Positions 26,757-37,259 of a stretch of DNA of 64,000 nucleotides are shown here, one piece after another. The DNA lies in the NCBI RefSeq assembly GCF_006376675.1, contig NZ_VEWK01000004.1, positions 372,001-436,000 on the forward strand. The letters are read 5' to 3'. Each line of letters opens with the position of its first letter. The stretch's first letter is position 1. Source of the stretch: Brucella pecoris (GTDB taxonomy: Bacteria; Pseudomonadota; Alphaproteobacteria; Rhizobiales; Rhizobiaceae). The notes below the pieces were generated by a model, which made no database searches, was not told where the DNA came from, and saw nothing but the letters and a program-made list of their open reading frames with translations. Made by a program: the position numbers and the translations under genes.

Positions 26757-27416
26757 ATGTCTTTTCTGACAAACCTGACCTTCATTCCCGAATGGACGAT
26801 CTTTGTCCAGTTCGCGATAGCAACCGCGATCCTTTCCATCACGCCCGGTCCTGACATGACGCTTTTCGTCGGGCGCGCCCTTTCCGAAGGCAAGGCCGCA
26901 GGCTTTGCCTGCATGGCGGGCGCCAGCACCGGCATCGTCATTCACACCACCATGGTGGCGCTCGGCCTTTCGGCGCTCATTCTGGCTTCGCCTGCAGCCT
27001 TTACGGCGCTGAAAGTGGTGGGGGCTGGCTATCTGGTCTGGCTGGCCGTGCAGGCGATCCGCAAGGGCTCGGCCTTCTCGCCGGAAAAGAATGGTGGCAA
27101 GAAGCATACGCTGTTCCAGAACTGGTTGACCGGCCTCGGCATCAATCTTCTGAACCCGAAGATCATCCTGTTCAACATGACCTTTCTGCCGCAGTTCGTC
27201 TCCGCACATGACCCGCATGCCATGGGCAAATTGTTCTTCCTCGGCCTGTCATTCATTCCGATGGCGCTGCCCTTCACCATTCCGATGGTGGTGGCGGCAG
27301 ATCGTTTCGCCGGACTCCTCAAGAAGAACCCGACTGTGACGCGCATCGTGGACTGGATGTTTGCGGGCGTATTCTCGGCCTTCGCGCTGAAGATCATCAC
27401 CGCACAGGCAAAATAA
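26757..27416 (+). CDS. LysE/RhtB family amino acid exporter
   Basis: 219 aa with about six membrane helices. The family signature is TPGPDMTLFVGRALSEGKAAGFACMAGASTGIVIH, followed by FTALKVVGAGYLVWLAVQAIRKG and GLGINLLNPKIILFNMTFLPQFV. It exports amino acids or derivatives; substrate unknown. The ATG at 26757 fits the N-terminus of the family. Its stop is six bases from that of the convergent membrane protein. Confidence 0.88.
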   Translation: MSFLTNLTFIPEWTIFVQFAIATAILSITPGPDMTLFVGRALSEGKAAGFACMAGASTGIVIHTTMVALGLSALILASPAAFTALKVVGAGYLVWLAVQAIRKGSAFSPEKNGGKKHTLFQNWLTGLGINLLNPKIILFNMTFLPQFVSAHDPHAMGKLFFLGLSFIPMALPFTIPMVVAADRFAGLLKKNPTVTRIVDWMFAGVFSAFALKIITAQAK

Positions 27417-27421
27417 ATCGC

Positions 27422-27925
27422 CTATTCAGCCGGGCGGGTTAAAAGCCGTCCGGCATTGCGCCCGGCCAACAGCCAGTAGACGAAGCTGCCGACGACACCG
27501 GCGCCTGCAATGGCTGCGATCCAGAGCGAACTTTCGGGCACGCTCCGACCATCGCTGAACGGAAGCGATGCGCCTGCGGCGGCAAGCCCGATCAGGGCAC
27601 CCGCAACGCAGTAGAACAGCGACGACTTGTAACCGCGCGCCTCAGCCAGAATGATGAGGATGAGAGCTGGCACAAAGCTGAACCCGCCAGCCATCGCGGC
27701 AAGAACGAAGCCGCCGACGAAAACAGCGCTCCAGAAGCTGGTAGCAGCCCAAAGTGAACCGGTGTCTATATCGCTCGCCATCATGACGAAATCGTTCATG
27801 AAGGAATCGACCCCAAGGGTGCGGAAAAGGATGGCGGCCAGAAACCAGCCAGCCACCAATACGCTACAGCAATAGCCGAACACGATGATGACGAAGCGCG
27901 TTATGTAGTCGAAAGTATCGTTCAA
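27422..27925 (-). CDS. Four-helix membrane protein, unknown
   Basis: 167 aa with four hydrophobic segments (RFVIIVFGYCCSVLVAGWFLAAILF; AVFVGGFVLAAMAGGFSFVPALILIILA; SLFYCVAGALIGLAAAG; SLWIAAIAGAGVVGSFVYWLLAG). I do not recognise a named family. It sits 18 bases downstream of rlmN in the same orientation and may be co-transcribed with it. Confidence 0.7.
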   Translation of the reverse strand: MNDTFDYITRFVIIVFGYCCSVLVAGWFLAAILFRTLGVDSFMNDFVMMASDIDTGSLWAATSFWSAVFVGGFVLAAMAGGFSFVPALILIILAEARGYKSSLFYCVAGALIGLAAAGASLPFSDGRSVPESSLWIAAIAGAGVVGSFVYWLLAGRNAGRLLTRPAE

Positions 27926-27943
27926 GCGCGCTCACCCATCGGT

Positions 27944-29179
27944 TTACTCACCATGCCCGGCAATCATCATGGCTTCGAGCGCAAGGCGTTCGCTCTTGCG
28001 CATGCGCTCCGATTCCGACTTAAGCTGGCCGCAGGCAGCAAGGATGTCGCGGCCGCGCGGCGTGCGGATCGGTGATGCATAGCCAGCCGCGTTCACATAA
28101 TCGGCAAATTTCTCGATCTGTTCCCACTCCGAGCACTGGTAATTCGTGCCAGGCCAGGGGTTGAACGGGATCAGGTTGATCTTGGCCGGAATGCCCTGCA
28201 AAAGCTTCACCAGAAGCTTGGCATCCTCAAGGCTGTCATTGATGTCCTTCAGCATCACATATTCGAAGGTGATGCGCTTGGCATTGGACAGGCCCGGATA
28301 TTCGCGACAAGCCTTGATGAGCTGTTCCAGTGGATACTTCTTGTTGATCGGCACCAGAATGTCGCGCAACTCGTCGCGCACGGCATGCAGCGAAATGGCA
28401 AGCATGACGCCGATCTCGTCGCCGGTGCGATAGATTTCCGGCACGACACCGGAGGTCGAAAGCGTGATGCGGCGCTTGGAGAGAGACAGGCCGTCGCCAT
28501 CGGAGGCGATCAGCAGGGCCTTCTTCACTTCCTCGAAATTATAGAGCGGCTCGCCCATGCCCATCATCACGACATTGGTGATCTTGCGGCCTTCGGCGGG
28601 AACCATGGCACCGTCGGGCGTATCCTTGTCCGGGAAATCGCCGAGCCGGTCGCGGGCGGTCAAAAGCTGCGCCAGAATTTCTTCCGAGGTCAGATTGCGC
28701 ACCAGCTTCTGCGTGCCGGTATGGCAAAAAGAGCAGGTCAGCGTGCAGCCAACCTGGCTGGAAATGCACAGCGTTCCGCGACCTTCTTCGGGAATATAGA
28801 CGCATTCGATTTCGACCGGGCGGCCTGCGCCGCGCGGTGGAAAACGGAACAGCCACTTGCGGGTGCCGTCCTGCGAAATCTGTTCCTCGACCACTTCCGG
28901 GCGCGCAATGGTGAAATGCTGCGCCAGAAGGCTGCGCAAATCCTTGGAAATATTGCGCATGTCGGCGAAATCGGAAACGCCGCGCACATAGAGCCAGTGC
29001 CAAAGCTGGCTGATGCGCATTTTCGTCTGCCGCTCCGGCACGCCGACCTTTATCAGCGCTTCGGCCATTTCCTCGCGCGACATGCCGATAAGCGACGGCT
29101 TTGCCTCCAGGCTGGCGCGCGCATGGCGGGCAAGCTGGTCGCGCGTATCATCAATGGTAAGGTCGAACGAAATAGACAT
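27944..29179 (-). CDS. rlmN: Dual-specificity 23S rRNA/tRNA adenine-C2 methyltransferase
   Basis: Radical SAM enzyme methylating A2503 of 23S rRNA and A37 of some tRNAs. The 411-aa protein has an N-terminal RNA-binding region, the radical SAM cluster motif [11 protein letters not shown] (CxxxCxxC), [17 protein letters not shown], and a C-terminal ...[11 protein letters not shown] containing the conserved acceptor-relay Cys. Full length. A small membrane protein gene follows in the same direction. Confidence 0.96.
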   Translation of the reverse strand: MSISFDLTIDDTRDQLARHARASLEAKPSLIGMSREEMAEALIKVGVPERQTKMRISQLWHWLYVRGVSDFADMRNISKDLRSLLAQHFTIARPEVVEEQISQDGTRKWLFRFPPRGAGRPVEIECVYIPEEGRGTLCISSQVGCTLTCSFCHTGTQKLVRNLTSEEILAQLLTARDRLGDFPDKDTPDGAMVPAEGRKITNVVMMGMGEPLYNFEEVKKALLIASDGDGLSLSKRRITLSTSGVVPEIYRTGDEIGVMLAISLHAVRDELRDILVPINKKYPLEQLIKACREYPGLSNAKRITFEYVMLKDINDSLEDAKLLVKLLQGIPAKINLIPFNPWPGTNYQCSEWEQIEKFADYVNAAGYASPIRTPRGRDILAACGQLKSESERMRKSERLALEAMMIAGHGE

Positions 29180-29395
29180 CTGTTTTCAACTGTTGGAGAC
29201 GACGGCTGAAGCGCGTCGATAAGCTTCGCCAGATAATCTGGCCCGAATGCATGGATAAATAGGGTCCGGCACTTGGCTTTGCGACCCCTGTTGCGCGCGC
29301 TCTTAGCACACAATATCGCATTCGTCATCCCACATGAATCCGGCCACATGAAATCCGGTCTGTATGCAGGACGGCGGGGAGCGAAGCTATAAAAT

Positions 29396-29425
29396 CAAAA
29401 GCCGGGTTGTGCACCCGGCTTTGAA
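29396..29425 (-). terminator. Terminator downstream of the IalB-family gene
   Basis: GCCGGGT (29401-29407), loop TGTGC, ACCCGGC (29413-29419); the reverse strand reads on into TTTTGATTTT. It lies 20-45 bases after the stop of the IalB-family gene. Confidence 0.8.
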
Positions 29426-29444
29426 AGACTTCCAATCGCGTGGA

Positions 29445-29948
29445 TTATTTGCACTTCTGGATGGCTTTCAGCGCATCCGAAATACCCTTTAGCGAATAGG
29501 TGTAATTGGTTTTGGTGCCGCGCTTCGACTGTGCCTGCACCTTCATTTCCGAACCGCCGCGCATGGCTGCGATGAGCTGCGGCTCTTCCGCCGCATTCTC
29601 CATCCAGCCGGACTTGCCGTTGACGAACATGTTGAAGTTGCGGTTGCCGATGGAGACGACGACCTTGGCATTGGTGTTGAGGTCGTAACCGGCCATGAAT
29701 TGGGGTTCGAACGAGATGTTCTGGCCGGGCTTCTGGCTCACGAGGAAGAAGTTGTCACCGTGATCGACATTGGCCGGAGCCTTCTGGGTCGGTACGGAGA
29801 GGACATAACAGACCTTGCCGTTGCCCGACTGATAGCTGTAGGCGCCCCAGGCGTTGAACTGGCTGATCTGGCTCGGGGTCTGGGCGAGTGCCGAGCCCGC
29901 CATCCCAATCATGAACACAGAAGCCGCGACGATCGATTTTCCAAGCAT
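29445..29948 (-). CDS. Invasion-associated locus B (IalB) family protein
   Basis: 167-aa periplasmic protein with a Sec signal (MLGKSIVAASVFMIGMAGSALAQT), a WGAYSYQSGNGKVCYVLSVP core and a C-terminal TYSLKGISDALKAIQKC; the two Cys (near ~47 and 166) probably form a disulfide. The IalB family is named from Bartonella and is widespread in Rhizobiales, with no agreed biochemical role. It is monocistronic with a terminator. Confidence 0.8.
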   Translation of the reverse strand: MLGKSIVAASVFMIGMAGSALAQTPSQISQFNAWGAYSYQSGNGKVCYVLSVPTQKAPANVDHGDNFFLVSQKPGQNISFEPQFMAGYDLNTNAKVVVSIGNRNFNMFVNGKSGWMENAAEEPQLIAAMRGGSEMKVQAQSKRGTKTNYTYSLKGISDALKAIQKCK

Positions 29949-30161
29949 TGGTTTTTACCGGTTCTCTTTCGTTTGCTTCAAACTTGAATATCGGGATGCC
30001 GCCGTTCATCACGCCGTCCCGCTCAGTTGCCGATTAAATTGCCTTAATCTGGGTTACCAAACGGTGAAGTTTCGAAAGAAAACTTGAATGAGCAGCTAAG
30101 TCGCCCCGCCATCCCTTGGTTCCAGTTGAATTAAAAGAAAGCGGCGAGAGTTTGTTCGTGA

Positions 30162-30374
30162 GGATAAGGCAGTAGGGCAGTAGGAGATTAAGGCAGTATG
30201 TTAAAAAGGGAATAAGGGAATAGGGGAGTACGGGAATAGGAAAATAAGGGTGAAAACGGGCGTAAGTGATGCAGGGTTGTCACGATCACATAGCTGTGAA
30301 CAGCCTCCCTTACTCCCTTACTCCCTTACTCCCTTACTCCCTTACTCCCTTACTCCCTTACTCCCTTACTCCCT
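30162..30374. repeat. Inverted octamer-repeat element with an 8.5-copy VNTR
   Basis: The left part (30162-30250) consists of AAGGCAGTAGGGCAGTAGG and GGGAATAAGGGAATAGGGG-type units. The right part holds eight perfect copies of CCCTTACT (30307-30370) plus a half copy (CCCT to 30374). Left and right parts are complementary in sense, so the element repeats the plan of those at 3254-3381 and 4579-4717 with a spacer of about 55 bases. The adjacent DUF1232 gene ends inside the array. Confidence 0.88.
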
Positions 30375-30738
30375 CATCCTCGAGTGCCTGCCGGGCGGCG
30401 AGCCGGTGCGCAGGCGTGATGTGGGCACGAACGGCGGTCAGCGCCGCCATCAGCACGGCAACGTCGTCTGTGAAGCCGATACCAGCCAGAATATCGGGAA
30501 TGGCGTCGAATGGCAGGACGAAATAGGCAAGTGCGGCCATCAGCGTCATGCGCACGCGGGTCGGTGTCTTCTGGTCGAGCGCGCAGTAATAGGCTGCAAC
30601 CACCTCATCCATGAACGGTACCATGCGACCGGCGCGGCGCGCGGCCTTCCAGAATCCGTTCTTCACCCGTTCGCTGCGCTTCTTGAATTCGCTCTCGTTT
30701 CCGGGTTCGAGGATTTCACCGATTCTGACATCATCCAT
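30358..30738 (-). CDS. DUF1232 (YkvA-like) protein whose stop lies in a VNTR
   Basis: 126 aa. The DUF1232 core is ARVRMTLMAALAYFVLPFDAIPDILAGIGFTDDVAVLMAALTAV, with a membrane-adjacent PFDAIPD motif. The N-terminus MDDVRIGEILEPGNESEFKKRSERVKNGFW is helical. The last codons (GVRE then TAA) are read from the first one and a half octamers of the CCCTTACT array. Copy-number change beyond the stop would leave the protein unchanged. Function unknown. Confidence 0.8.
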   Translation of the reverse strand: MDDVRIGEILEPGNESEFKKRSERVKNGFWKAARRAGRMVPFMDEVVAAYYCALDQKTPTRVRMTLMAALAYFVLPFDAIPDILAGIGFTDDVAVLMAALTAVRAHITPAHRLAARQALEDEGVRE

Positions 30739-30993
30739 TCTCGTTCAACTCCTGTCGTCCCGATTCCAATCATCGAATGCGGTTGTGACCGGTTAAAAAT
30801 GGGGAGTTTTTGCTGCCCTTGCAAGACCACGATGATTCCATCACCCGGTCACCTGCAAGAACCATCAGCTACAACGCTCTCGTCAAATCCCCAAAATACA
30901 GATTCGACCGGATCGCTCCCGAAGCGCTTCGGGCGCGATGGTCCCACCATGGTCCATTGCTGAATGGGCCGTGCCGAATGAATGGAGGTTTTG

Positions 30994-31491
30994 ATGCATC
31001 TGACCGGCTATGGGGAAAACTTCATCCGCAGCGACCGTTCAACACGGCTGTTTCGCGGCAACCAGTTGTTGGCCTCTGGAAGCGAAGATAATTACATCAC
31101 CGTCGATCTGTTCGAGGCGGGATGCTACGATGCCGCCGTCTATCTGCGGTTTCTCTTCGGTGCCGGAATTTCGCTCAATACGCTGCGCGGCACGTCCAGC
31201 CAGAACTGGATACCCATCTTGAATTTCAGGGCGGGTGAACAATGGAACGGCTATTCGGCGCTGCCGTTCGGTCAGGCAATCGGATTTTACGACGTTCAGG
31301 CTGGGCACATCTTCCATGCCGCCATTTCGCTTGGCGATGTTCATATCCGCGGCGTCCATGGCGGCAAACTCGGGCAAAACTGGCAGGATCGCGTTAATCT
31401 GACCCGTATTCTTCCCTATTCGAGCCGCAACCCTGATGGTAGTTTCAACTACGAACGCCGCAAGATTTACGTCTATATTTCAAAGCTGTGA
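30994..31491 (+). CDS. Hypothetical protein, unknown
   Basis: 165 aa from an ATG at 30994 with GGAGG just upstream. It has no signal peptide and no membrane segment. The sequence is beta-rich with many aromatic and Gly residues (MHLTGYGENFIRSDRST; YNYERRKIYVYISKL at the end). A fold class is not evident to me. It sits between the octamer array and phhB, which is convergent with it and only a few bases away. Confidence 0.6.
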   Translation: MHLTGYGENFIRSDRSTRLFRGNQLLASGSEDNYITVDLFEAGCYDAAVYLRFLFGAGISLNTLRGTSSQNWIPILNFRAGEQWNGYSALPFGQAIGFYDVQAGHIFHAAISLGDVHIRGVHGGKLGQNWQDRVNLTRILPYSSRNPDGSFNYERRKIYVYISKL

Positions 31492-31493
31492 GA

Positions 31494-31784
31494 TCAGACT
31501 ATAGCATTCATCTTGCGCGCAAGCTTGATGTCGAGTTCCGTAATGCCGTTCTCGCTATGGGTTGCAAGCGTGACATCGACGCGGTTGTAGACATTGAACC
31601 ATTCAGGGTGATGGTCGAGCTTTTCCGCATGGAGCGCTGCGCGTGTCATGAAACCGAAGGCGGCATTGAAATCCTTGAACTTGAAGCTTTTGGCAATCGC
31701 CTCGCGTCCGTCGACCTTCTGCCATCCATCCAGTTCGTTGAGCGCTTCATTCAGTTCGTTTTCCGTCAGCCGGTTGCGTGCCAT
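31494..31784 (-). CDS. phhB: 4a-hydroxytetrahydrobiopterin dehydratase (PCD/DCoH)
   Basis: Dehydrates the 4a-carbinolamine made by phenylalanine hydroxylase. The 96-aa protein carries the PCD motif [19 protein letters not shown] and is full length from the start at 31784 ([15 protein letters not shown]). It is divergent from the phosphatase gene. No hydroxylase gene is visible in the window. Confidence 0.93.
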   Translation of the reverse strand: MARNRLTENELNEALNELDGWQKVDGREAIAKSFKFKDFNAAFGFMTRAALHAEKLDHHPEWFNVYNRVDVTLATHSENGITELDIKLARKMNAIV

Positions 31785-31840
31785 CGTCTTTCGCCTATGT
31801 TGCGGTTCCTGAACTAACTTATCATGAGCGCGAGAGTTCC

Positions 31841-32350
31841 GTGACCACATCAGTTCCGACCAGCATTCTTTTCGTCTGTGCAGGCAATATCTGCCGTTCT
31901 CCGCTTGCCGAAGGCGTTATGGGGCATGTGCTGGAAAAGCGCGGCATCCGCCATGTGATGGTCGATTCTGCCGGAACCAACGGTTACCATACCGGCGAGG
32001 AACCGGATGAACGCTCCATCAGTGTTGCAGCGCGCCACGGTCTCGATATTTCCACGCAGCGCTGTCGACAGTTGATCGCAGCCGATTTCAGCCGTTTCGA
32101 TCTGATCCTAGGGATGGACCGCTACAATATGCGGATGATCGCTGAGCGACAGCCTGCAAATGCAAGCGCGCATATCGGGCTTTTCACCGAGATTGCCGAA
32201 GGGCGGGCGGTTGAAATCCCCGATCCCTATTATGGCGGGACCGGAGATTTCGAAAAGGTTTACCGGATGGTTCTGGCGGCTTCCATCGCATTTGCCGACC
32301 AATTTTGGCCGGAACGGGCAACCAAAGGCCAGGCTTCCTCCACGATGTAG
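31841..32350 (+). CDS. Low-molecular-weight protein-tyrosine phosphatase
   Basis: 169 aa from a GTG at 31841; the P-loop is CAGNICRSP (CX5R) and the general acid loop is IPDPYYGG. The family acts on phosphotyrosine or arginine phosphates. The start choice is uncertain because no strong ribosome-binding site is visible. The 3' end overlaps the convergent thpR gene by 91 bases. Confidence 0.88.
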   Translation: MTTSVPTSILFVCAGNICRSPLAEGVMGHVLEKRGIRHVMVDSAGTNGYHTGEEPDERSISVAARHGLDISTQRCRQLIAADFSRFDLILGMDRYNMRMIAERQPANASAHIGLFTEIAEGRAVEIPDPYYGGTGDFEKVYRMVLAASIAFADQFWPERATKGQASSTM

Positions 32351-32850
32351 GGTCCGCCACCGACGGAATCGCGTGACGACATCAGCACGAACCGTCCCAC
32401 CTTGAAGGGCAGCGTCGCGAAGTTGCCGCGTGAGGAGAGATAGTGCACCACATCCTCGATGCGGGGATTTCTCAACCGCGCCAGTGTCACATGGGGCGTG
32501 AACTTGCGCGGGTCGGCGGGAATGTGAAGCCGCTGGCAGATACGTTCGATTTCCGCCTGCAAAGCGTTGAGGTCAGGCGAGGGGGATACACCCGCATAGA
32601 TGCTGTGCGGCTTTTTGGAGCCGAAAGCATTGACGCCCGACAGGTTGAGCATGAATTCAGGCCGCCGCACGCGATCCAGCGCATTGGCGATCTCGTCGGC
32701 CACGTGGCCTTCCACATCTCCGATAAAACGCAGCGTTATGTGGTAGTTTTCGACATCAATCCAGCGTGCGCCGGGGAGACCGCCTCGCAACAACGAGAGC
32801 GAAAGCGCGGCGTCGCGCGGGATTTCGAGGGCAGTGAAAAGACGCGGCAT
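32260..32850 (-). CDS. thpR: RNA 2',3'-cyclic phosphodiesterase (2H family)
   Basis: Opens 2',3'-cyclic phosphate RNA ends. The 196-aa protein has both 2H motifs, HITLRF (residues ~37-42) and HVTLAR, which contain the two catalytic His residues. The start is MPRLFTALEIP, typical for LigT/ThpR. It shares 91 bases of 3' end with the phosphatase on the other strand. Confidence 0.9.
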   Translation of the reverse strand: MPRLFTALEIPRDAALSLSLLRGGLPGARWIDVENYHITLRFIGDVEGHVADEIANALDRVRRPEFMLNLSGVNAFGSKKPHSIYAGVSPSPDLNALQAEIERICQRLHIPADPRKFTPHVTLARLRNPRIEDVVHYLSSRGNFATLPFKVGRFVLMSSRDSVGGGPYIVEEAWPLVARSGQNWSANAMEAARTIR

Positions 32851-33031
32851 AAGGCATCCTCCTCGAAGCGTTCCATGCCAGAGCGCCGGGCATCCAAAGG
32901 ATGCATAAAGGACACTCTAGCTTAGAGAGTCAGTGCATCGTTCCATCGAAGATGATTCGATATTTGCCGATGCAAACTCAGCGAATCAAAGTTTGAGTCC
33001 GGGAGCAAGCTGTTTATGCTCCCGACCGGCG

Positions 33032-33751
33032 TCAGCCTCCCGATGTCCCCTTGTTTTGTATTTCTGTCAGGCTCTTTTCGATCGTGGGCATAAAGTTGGA
33101 CACCATCGTTTCGACGCCCTTTTCATTGGGGTGCATCCCATCCTCGAGCAGAAAATCCTTCCTGGTTGCTACGCCGTCGAGGAAAAACGGGTAGAGCGGC
33201 ACGTCATATTTCTGTGCCAGCTTTGGATAAATCGGGTTGAACTTGGCGGCATAGTCCTTGCCCATGTTGGGCGGAGCCATCATGCCGGCAAGAATGACCG
33301 AGATGCCGCGCTGCTTCAGGCGCGCCAGCATTTCGTCAAGGTTCTTTTCGGTAATGTCGGGTTCGATGCCGCGCAGCGCGTCATTCGCACCGAGTTCAAG
33401 AATAACAAGATCGGTTCCATCGGGGATCGACCAGTCGATGCGTGAAAGCCCGCCCGTGGTCGTGTCGCCCGACACGCCCGCATTCTCGATCGAAACCTCG
33501 ACACCCTTGTCGTTGAGCGCCCTTTCAAGCTGCTGCGGAAAGGCGGCATTGGACGGCAGCAGATAACCCGCCATGAGGCTGTCGCCGAAGCCGACGATTC
33601 TCACTTGCGACAATTGCTCGGTCGGCAGGGCGTCTTCAAGACCGGTCGGGTCTTCCTGCGCGCTTACCGCAATGATGGGGCTTGCCGCCATAAAAGACGC
33701 AATCGCCGCAAAAATCGGGAGCCATACCGGAATTGAGAGTTTGAAACGCAT
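33032..33751 (-). CDS. tesA: TesA-type arylesterase/GDSL hydrolase
   Basis: 239 aa with a signal peptide (MRFKLSIPVWLPIFAAIASFMAASPIIAVSAQ) and the SGNH motifs: block I GFGDSLMAGY (catalytic Ser), block III LGANDALRG, block V DGMHPNEKG (Asp/His). It is a periplasmic lysophospholipase/arylesterase of the TesA type. It diverges from the ABC pair ybbA-ybbP, an arrangement also found in E. coli (tesA next to ybbAP). Confidence 0.9.
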   Translation of the reverse strand: MRFKLSIPVWLPIFAAIASFMAASPIIAVSAQEDPTGLEDALPTEQLSQVRIVGFGDSLMAGYLLPSNAAFPQQLERALNDKGVEVSIENAGVSGDTTTGGLSRIDWSIPDGTDLVILELGANDALRGIEPDITEKNLDEMLARLKQRGISVILAGMMAPPNMGKDYAAKFNPIYPKLAQKYDVPLYPFFLDGVATRKDFLLEDGMHPNEKGVETMVSNFMPTIEKSLTEIQNKGTSGG

Positions 33752-33882
33752 CGTCGAAAACCCATATTTGAGGGGCTGTGGGCAACTGGCCCGCCGGACT
33801 TCTCTTCAATAATTGGCGCAACATAAGTTCAAATTTGTGGCGCGCTGTTTGGTTCTGAATATTCATATAGGATAAAAACCGC

Positions 33883-34611
33883 GTGACGGAACAGGTTGTT
33901 GGCCCGATTATCGAACTTGAGAACGTTCATCTAACCCTTGGTCACGCCGCCTCATCGGTGCATGTGCTGAAGGGCGTTTCCCTTCATATTGCGCAAGGAC
34001 AGTCGGCTGGCATCGTTGGTCCGTCTGGTTCCGGCAAGTCCACGCTGCTGATGGTTCTGGCCGGTCTGGAGCACGTCGATAACGGAACTGTGAAGATTGC
34101 CGGTCGGACGATCAGCCAGATGAGCGAAGATCAGGCCGCCGCTTTCCGTGGCGCCAATATCGGCATCGTGTTCCAGTCGTTTCATCTCATTCCCAACATG
34201 ACCGCGCTCGAAAATGTCGCTGTGCCGCTGGAACTTGCCGGGCGCAGAGATGCTTTCGAGGTGGCCGAACGTGAATTGCGCGCCGTCGGGCTCGGCGAGC
34301 GCCTCACGCATTATCCATCCGAGCTTTCCGGCGGCGAACAGCAGCGCGTTGCGATTGCCCGCGCGCTTGCGCCGTCACCGAAAATCCTGATTGCGGATGA
34401 GCCGACCGGTAATCTCGACACCACGACGGGTCGCCAGATTGCCGATCTTCTGTTCGCCAAGCAGCGTGAAAACGGCCTCACCATGGTGCTTGTCACGCAT
34501 GACCCGGCGCTTGCGGCGCGCTGCGACATCGAAATCCCGGTGCGCTCGGGCCGGATCGAGGAGCCTGCACAGGGCGGCTCCGTTCTCGAATCGCTGGCGG
34601 CTGGCGCATGA
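33883..34611 (+). CDS. ybbA: ABC transporter ATPase (YbbA-like)
   Basis: 242 aa, LolD/MacB-like ATPase: Walker [10 protein letters not shown], signature [19 protein letters not shown], Walker [12 protein letters not shown] and switch LVTHD. The start is a GTG at 33883 with AGGAT upstream. The stop overlaps the ybbP start by four bases. With ybbP it forms a mechanotransmission-type exporter thought to act on lipid or lipoprotein at the inner membrane; the substrate is not known. Confidence 0.9.
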   Translation: MTEQVVGPIIELENVHLTLGHAASSVHVLKGVSLHIAQGQSAGIVGPSGSGKSTLLMVLAGLEHVDNGTVKIAGRTISQMSEDQAAAFRGANIGIVFQSFHLIPNMTALENVAVPLELAGRRDAFEVAERELRAVGLGERLTHYPSELSGGEQQRVAIARALAPSPKILIADEPTGNLDTTTGRQIADLLFAKQRENGLTMVLVTHDPALAARCDIEIPVRSGRIEEPAQGGSVLESLAAGA

Positions 34612-37157
34612 GTGCAACAAAGTCGTTCTCGCTTGCTCTCCGCTTTGCGCTGCGTGAAATGCGCGGCGGCCTGTCCGGCTTCTATATTTTCCTCGCCTGT
34701 ATCGCGCTTGGCGTTGCCGCCATCGGTGGCGTCAATTCAGTGGCGCGGTCGGTCAGCACCGGCATCGCTTCGGAAGGTCAGAGCATTCTCGGCGGCGATG
34801 TCAGCTTTGCGCTCAATCAGCGCGAAGCCACAGTGGAAGAGCGCGCCTTCATCGAAAAGCAGGGCAGAATGGCCGAGAGCGCCACGATGCGCTCCATGGC
34901 GCGTATGCCCGATGGCTCCGACCAGTCGCTGGTCGAGGTGAAGGCGGTCGATGCCGCCTATCCGCTCTATGGTCAGTTGAAGGTTGAGCCGCAGCAATCT
35001 CTGGCCGATATGACCGGCGACAAGGACGGCATCTATGGCGCCGCCGTCAGCCAGGATTTTCTCAATCGTATGGACTTGTCGCTGGGCGCAAAGGTGCTGC
35101 TCGGCTCGCAGACGTTTGAATTGCGCGGCCTGATCGAGAGCGAACCGGACCTGCTTTCGTCGGGTTTCAATTTTGCGCCGCGCTTTCTGGTTTCACTCGA
35201 TGGCCTTCGTGCTTCCGGCCTCATCCAGCCCGGTAGTCTTGTCGATCATATCTACAAGGTTGCCTTGCCGAATGGTGCGCCGGATGCAGCAATTGCCGAC
35301 GTCAGGCGGCAGGCTGCCGCTGATTTCCCCGATGCAGGCTGGAACATTCGCTCCCGCGCCAATGCCGCGCCAGCGCTGAGCGCCAATATCGAACGCTTCT
35401 CGCAATTCCTGACGCTGGTCGGCCTGACAGCACTGATCGTCGGCGGTGTCGGCGTCGCCAATGCGGTGCGCGCCTATCTCGATGGCAAGCGCGGCGTGAT
35501 CGCCACCTTCAAGTCGCTCGGCGCGCCCGCGCGCTTCGCGGTGCTGGTGTACCTCACGCAGATCATGGTGATCGGCCTGATCGGCATTGTTCTCGGGCTG
35601 ATACTGGCGGCAATCATTCCCTTTGCAGCCGCAATGGCGCTCGCCAATTATCTGCCGGTTGTCGGTGGCGGCGGTTTCTTTCCCGGCGCGCTGGCGCTTG
35701 CCGCCGTCTTCGGCCTCATCACCACGCTTGCCTTTGCGATCATTCCGCTCGGTCGTGCCCGCGATATTCCCGCGACGGCGCTTTTCCGCGAACAGGGTTT
35801 CGAGCAGCGCGGTCTGCCGCCGCTGCTTTATCTCGGCCTTGCGGTTTTGCTGATTGCTGCACTCGCCGGGCTGGCGCTTTACGTGGCCTATGACCGGCGC
35901 ATTGCGGCGATCTTCATCGTTTCGGCCATCGCGGCCTTTGGTGTGCTGCGGCTTGTCGCCGATGGCATACGCTGGCTTGCCCGCCGGGTTCCGCGCGTGC
36001 GTTCGACAGCGCTTCGGCTTGCGGTCGGCAACATCCATCGGCCCGGCGCGCTCACGCCTTCGGTGGTGCTTTCGCTGGGCCTCGGCCTGACGCTGATGGT
36101 GGCAATCGCGCTGATCGACGGCAATCTGCGCCGCCAGGTCACGGAAAATATTCCGGCGCAGGCCCCCGATTTCTTCTTCGTCGATATACAAAACCGCGAC
36201 ATCGGCGATTTTAGCAAGCTTGTGAGCGGCATCGTGCCCGACGGCAAGCTTACTTCGGGTCCGATGCTGCGCGGGCGCATCGTTGCCTTCAATGGCACCA
36301 ATGTGCGCGACATGACCATCCCGCCGGAAGCAGCCTGGGTGCTGCGCGGCGACCGCGGCATAACCTTTGCCGACAAGGTGCCGGATAACTCGACGCTGAG
36401 CGAGGGCGAATGGTGGCCTACCGATTATAGCGGCGAACCGCTGGTATCCTTCGCGGAGCGCGAGGGCAAGGAACTGGGCCTCAAGCTCGGCGATACGGTG
36501 ACGGTCAACGTGCTCGGCCGCAACATCACCGCGAAGATCGCAAGTTTCCGTCAGGTTCAGTGGGAAACGCTTGCGATGAACTTCGTTATGGTGTTTTCGC
36601 CCAATACCTTTGCCGGTGCGCCTGCGACGTGGCTGGCGACACTCACCATTCCCGACAGCCAGAAGAACCTTGCGCCTGATGTGCTGCGGCAGGTCACCAA
36701 GACATGGCCCGCCGTCACCACCGTCAGTGTGACCGATGCGCTGAATGTCGCCAACGATCTGATCAGCCAGCTTGCCACCGCCATTCGTGCTGCGGCCTCA
36801 ATCGCTCTGGCGGCATCGGTTCTGGTGCTGGGCGGGGCGCTCGCAGCCGGTAACCGCGCCCGTGTTCACGATGCGGTGGTGCTGAAGACGCTGGGTGCGA
36901 CGCGCGGCACGCTGATTACGGCCTATGTGCTTGAATATATGCTGCTTGGGCTTGCGACTGCGCTCTTTGCACTCGTCGCGGGCAGTGTGGCGGGCTGGTA
37001 TGTCGTGGTGGAAATCATGAAGCTGAAAGCAAGCTTCCTGCCCGATGTCGCGCTGATGACTGTTGCCATAGCGCTCGTGCTGACCGTCGGTTTTGGCCTG
37101 GCAGGGACATGGCGCGTTCTCGGCCAGAAGCCTGCCCAAGTGTTGAGAACGATATGA
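34608..37157 (+). CDS. ybbP: FtsX-like ABC permease (YbbP-like)
   Basis: 849 aa, with a 10-helix layout typical of YbbP: an N-terminal helix, a large periplasmic domain (~50-260), FtsX-like helices ([27 protein letters not shown]), a second domain and a C-terminal FtsX-like repeat ([35 protein letters not shown]). It pairs with the upstream ATPase. It is next to tesA, suggesting a role with a periplasmic lipase. Confidence 0.9.
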   Translation: MSATKSFSLALRFALREMRGGLSGFYIFLACIALGVAAIGGVNSVARSVSTGIASEGQSILGGDVSFALNQREATVEERAFIEKQGRMAESATMRSMARMPDGSDQSLVEVKAVDAAYPLYGQLKVEPQQSLADMTGDKDGIYGAAVSQDFLNRMDLSLGAKVLLGSQTFELRGLIESEPDLLSSGFNFAPRFLVSLDGLRASGLIQPGSLVDHIYKVALPNGAPDAAIADVRRQAAADFPDAGWNIRSRANAAPALSANIERFSQFLTLVGLTALIVGGVGVANAVRAYLDGKRGVIATFKSLGAPARFAVLVYLTQIMVIGLIGIVLGLILAAIIPFAAAMALANYLPVVGGGGFFPGALALAAVFGLITTLAFAIIPLGRARDIPATALFREQGFEQRGLPPLLYLGLAVLLIAALAGLALYVAYDRRIAAIFIVSAIAAFGVLRLVADGIRWLARRVPRVRSTALRLAVGNIHRPGALTPSVVLSLGLGLTLMVAIALIDGNLRRQVTENIPAQAPDFFFVDIQNRDIGDFSKLVSGIVPDGKLTSGPMLRGRIVAFNGTNVRDMTIPPEAAWVLRGDRGITFADKVPDNSTLSEGEWWPTDYSGEPLVSFAEREGKELGLKLGDTVTVNVLGRNITAKIASFRQVQWETLAMNFVMVFSPNTFAGAPATWLATLTIPDSQKNLAPDVLRQVTKTWPAVTTVSVTDALNVANDLISQLATAIRAAASIALAASVLVLGGALAAGNRARVHDAVVLKTLGATRGTLITAYVLEYMLLGLATALFALVAGSVAGWYVVVEIMKLKASFLPDVALMTVAIALVLTVGFGLAGTWRVLGQKPAQVLRTI

Positions 37158-37259
37158 AGCATTTTTAATGTGAGGCTTAACCCTTTGGATCGCATGGGTA
37201 ATGTGTTTTAGAATACAATTCCGCGCATCACGTTTTTTTACAGGTGGTACTTGTACGCG

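Noticed and set aside
30307-30374. CRISPR or Shine-Dalgarno repeats
   Set aside because: It is a perfect octamer tandem repeat without spacers, i.e. a VNTR.
33001-33025. Terminator for tesA from the CGGGAGCA/TGCTCCCG hairpin
   Set aside because: The reverse-strand hairpin is real but not followed by a T-run, so rho-independent termination is not supported.
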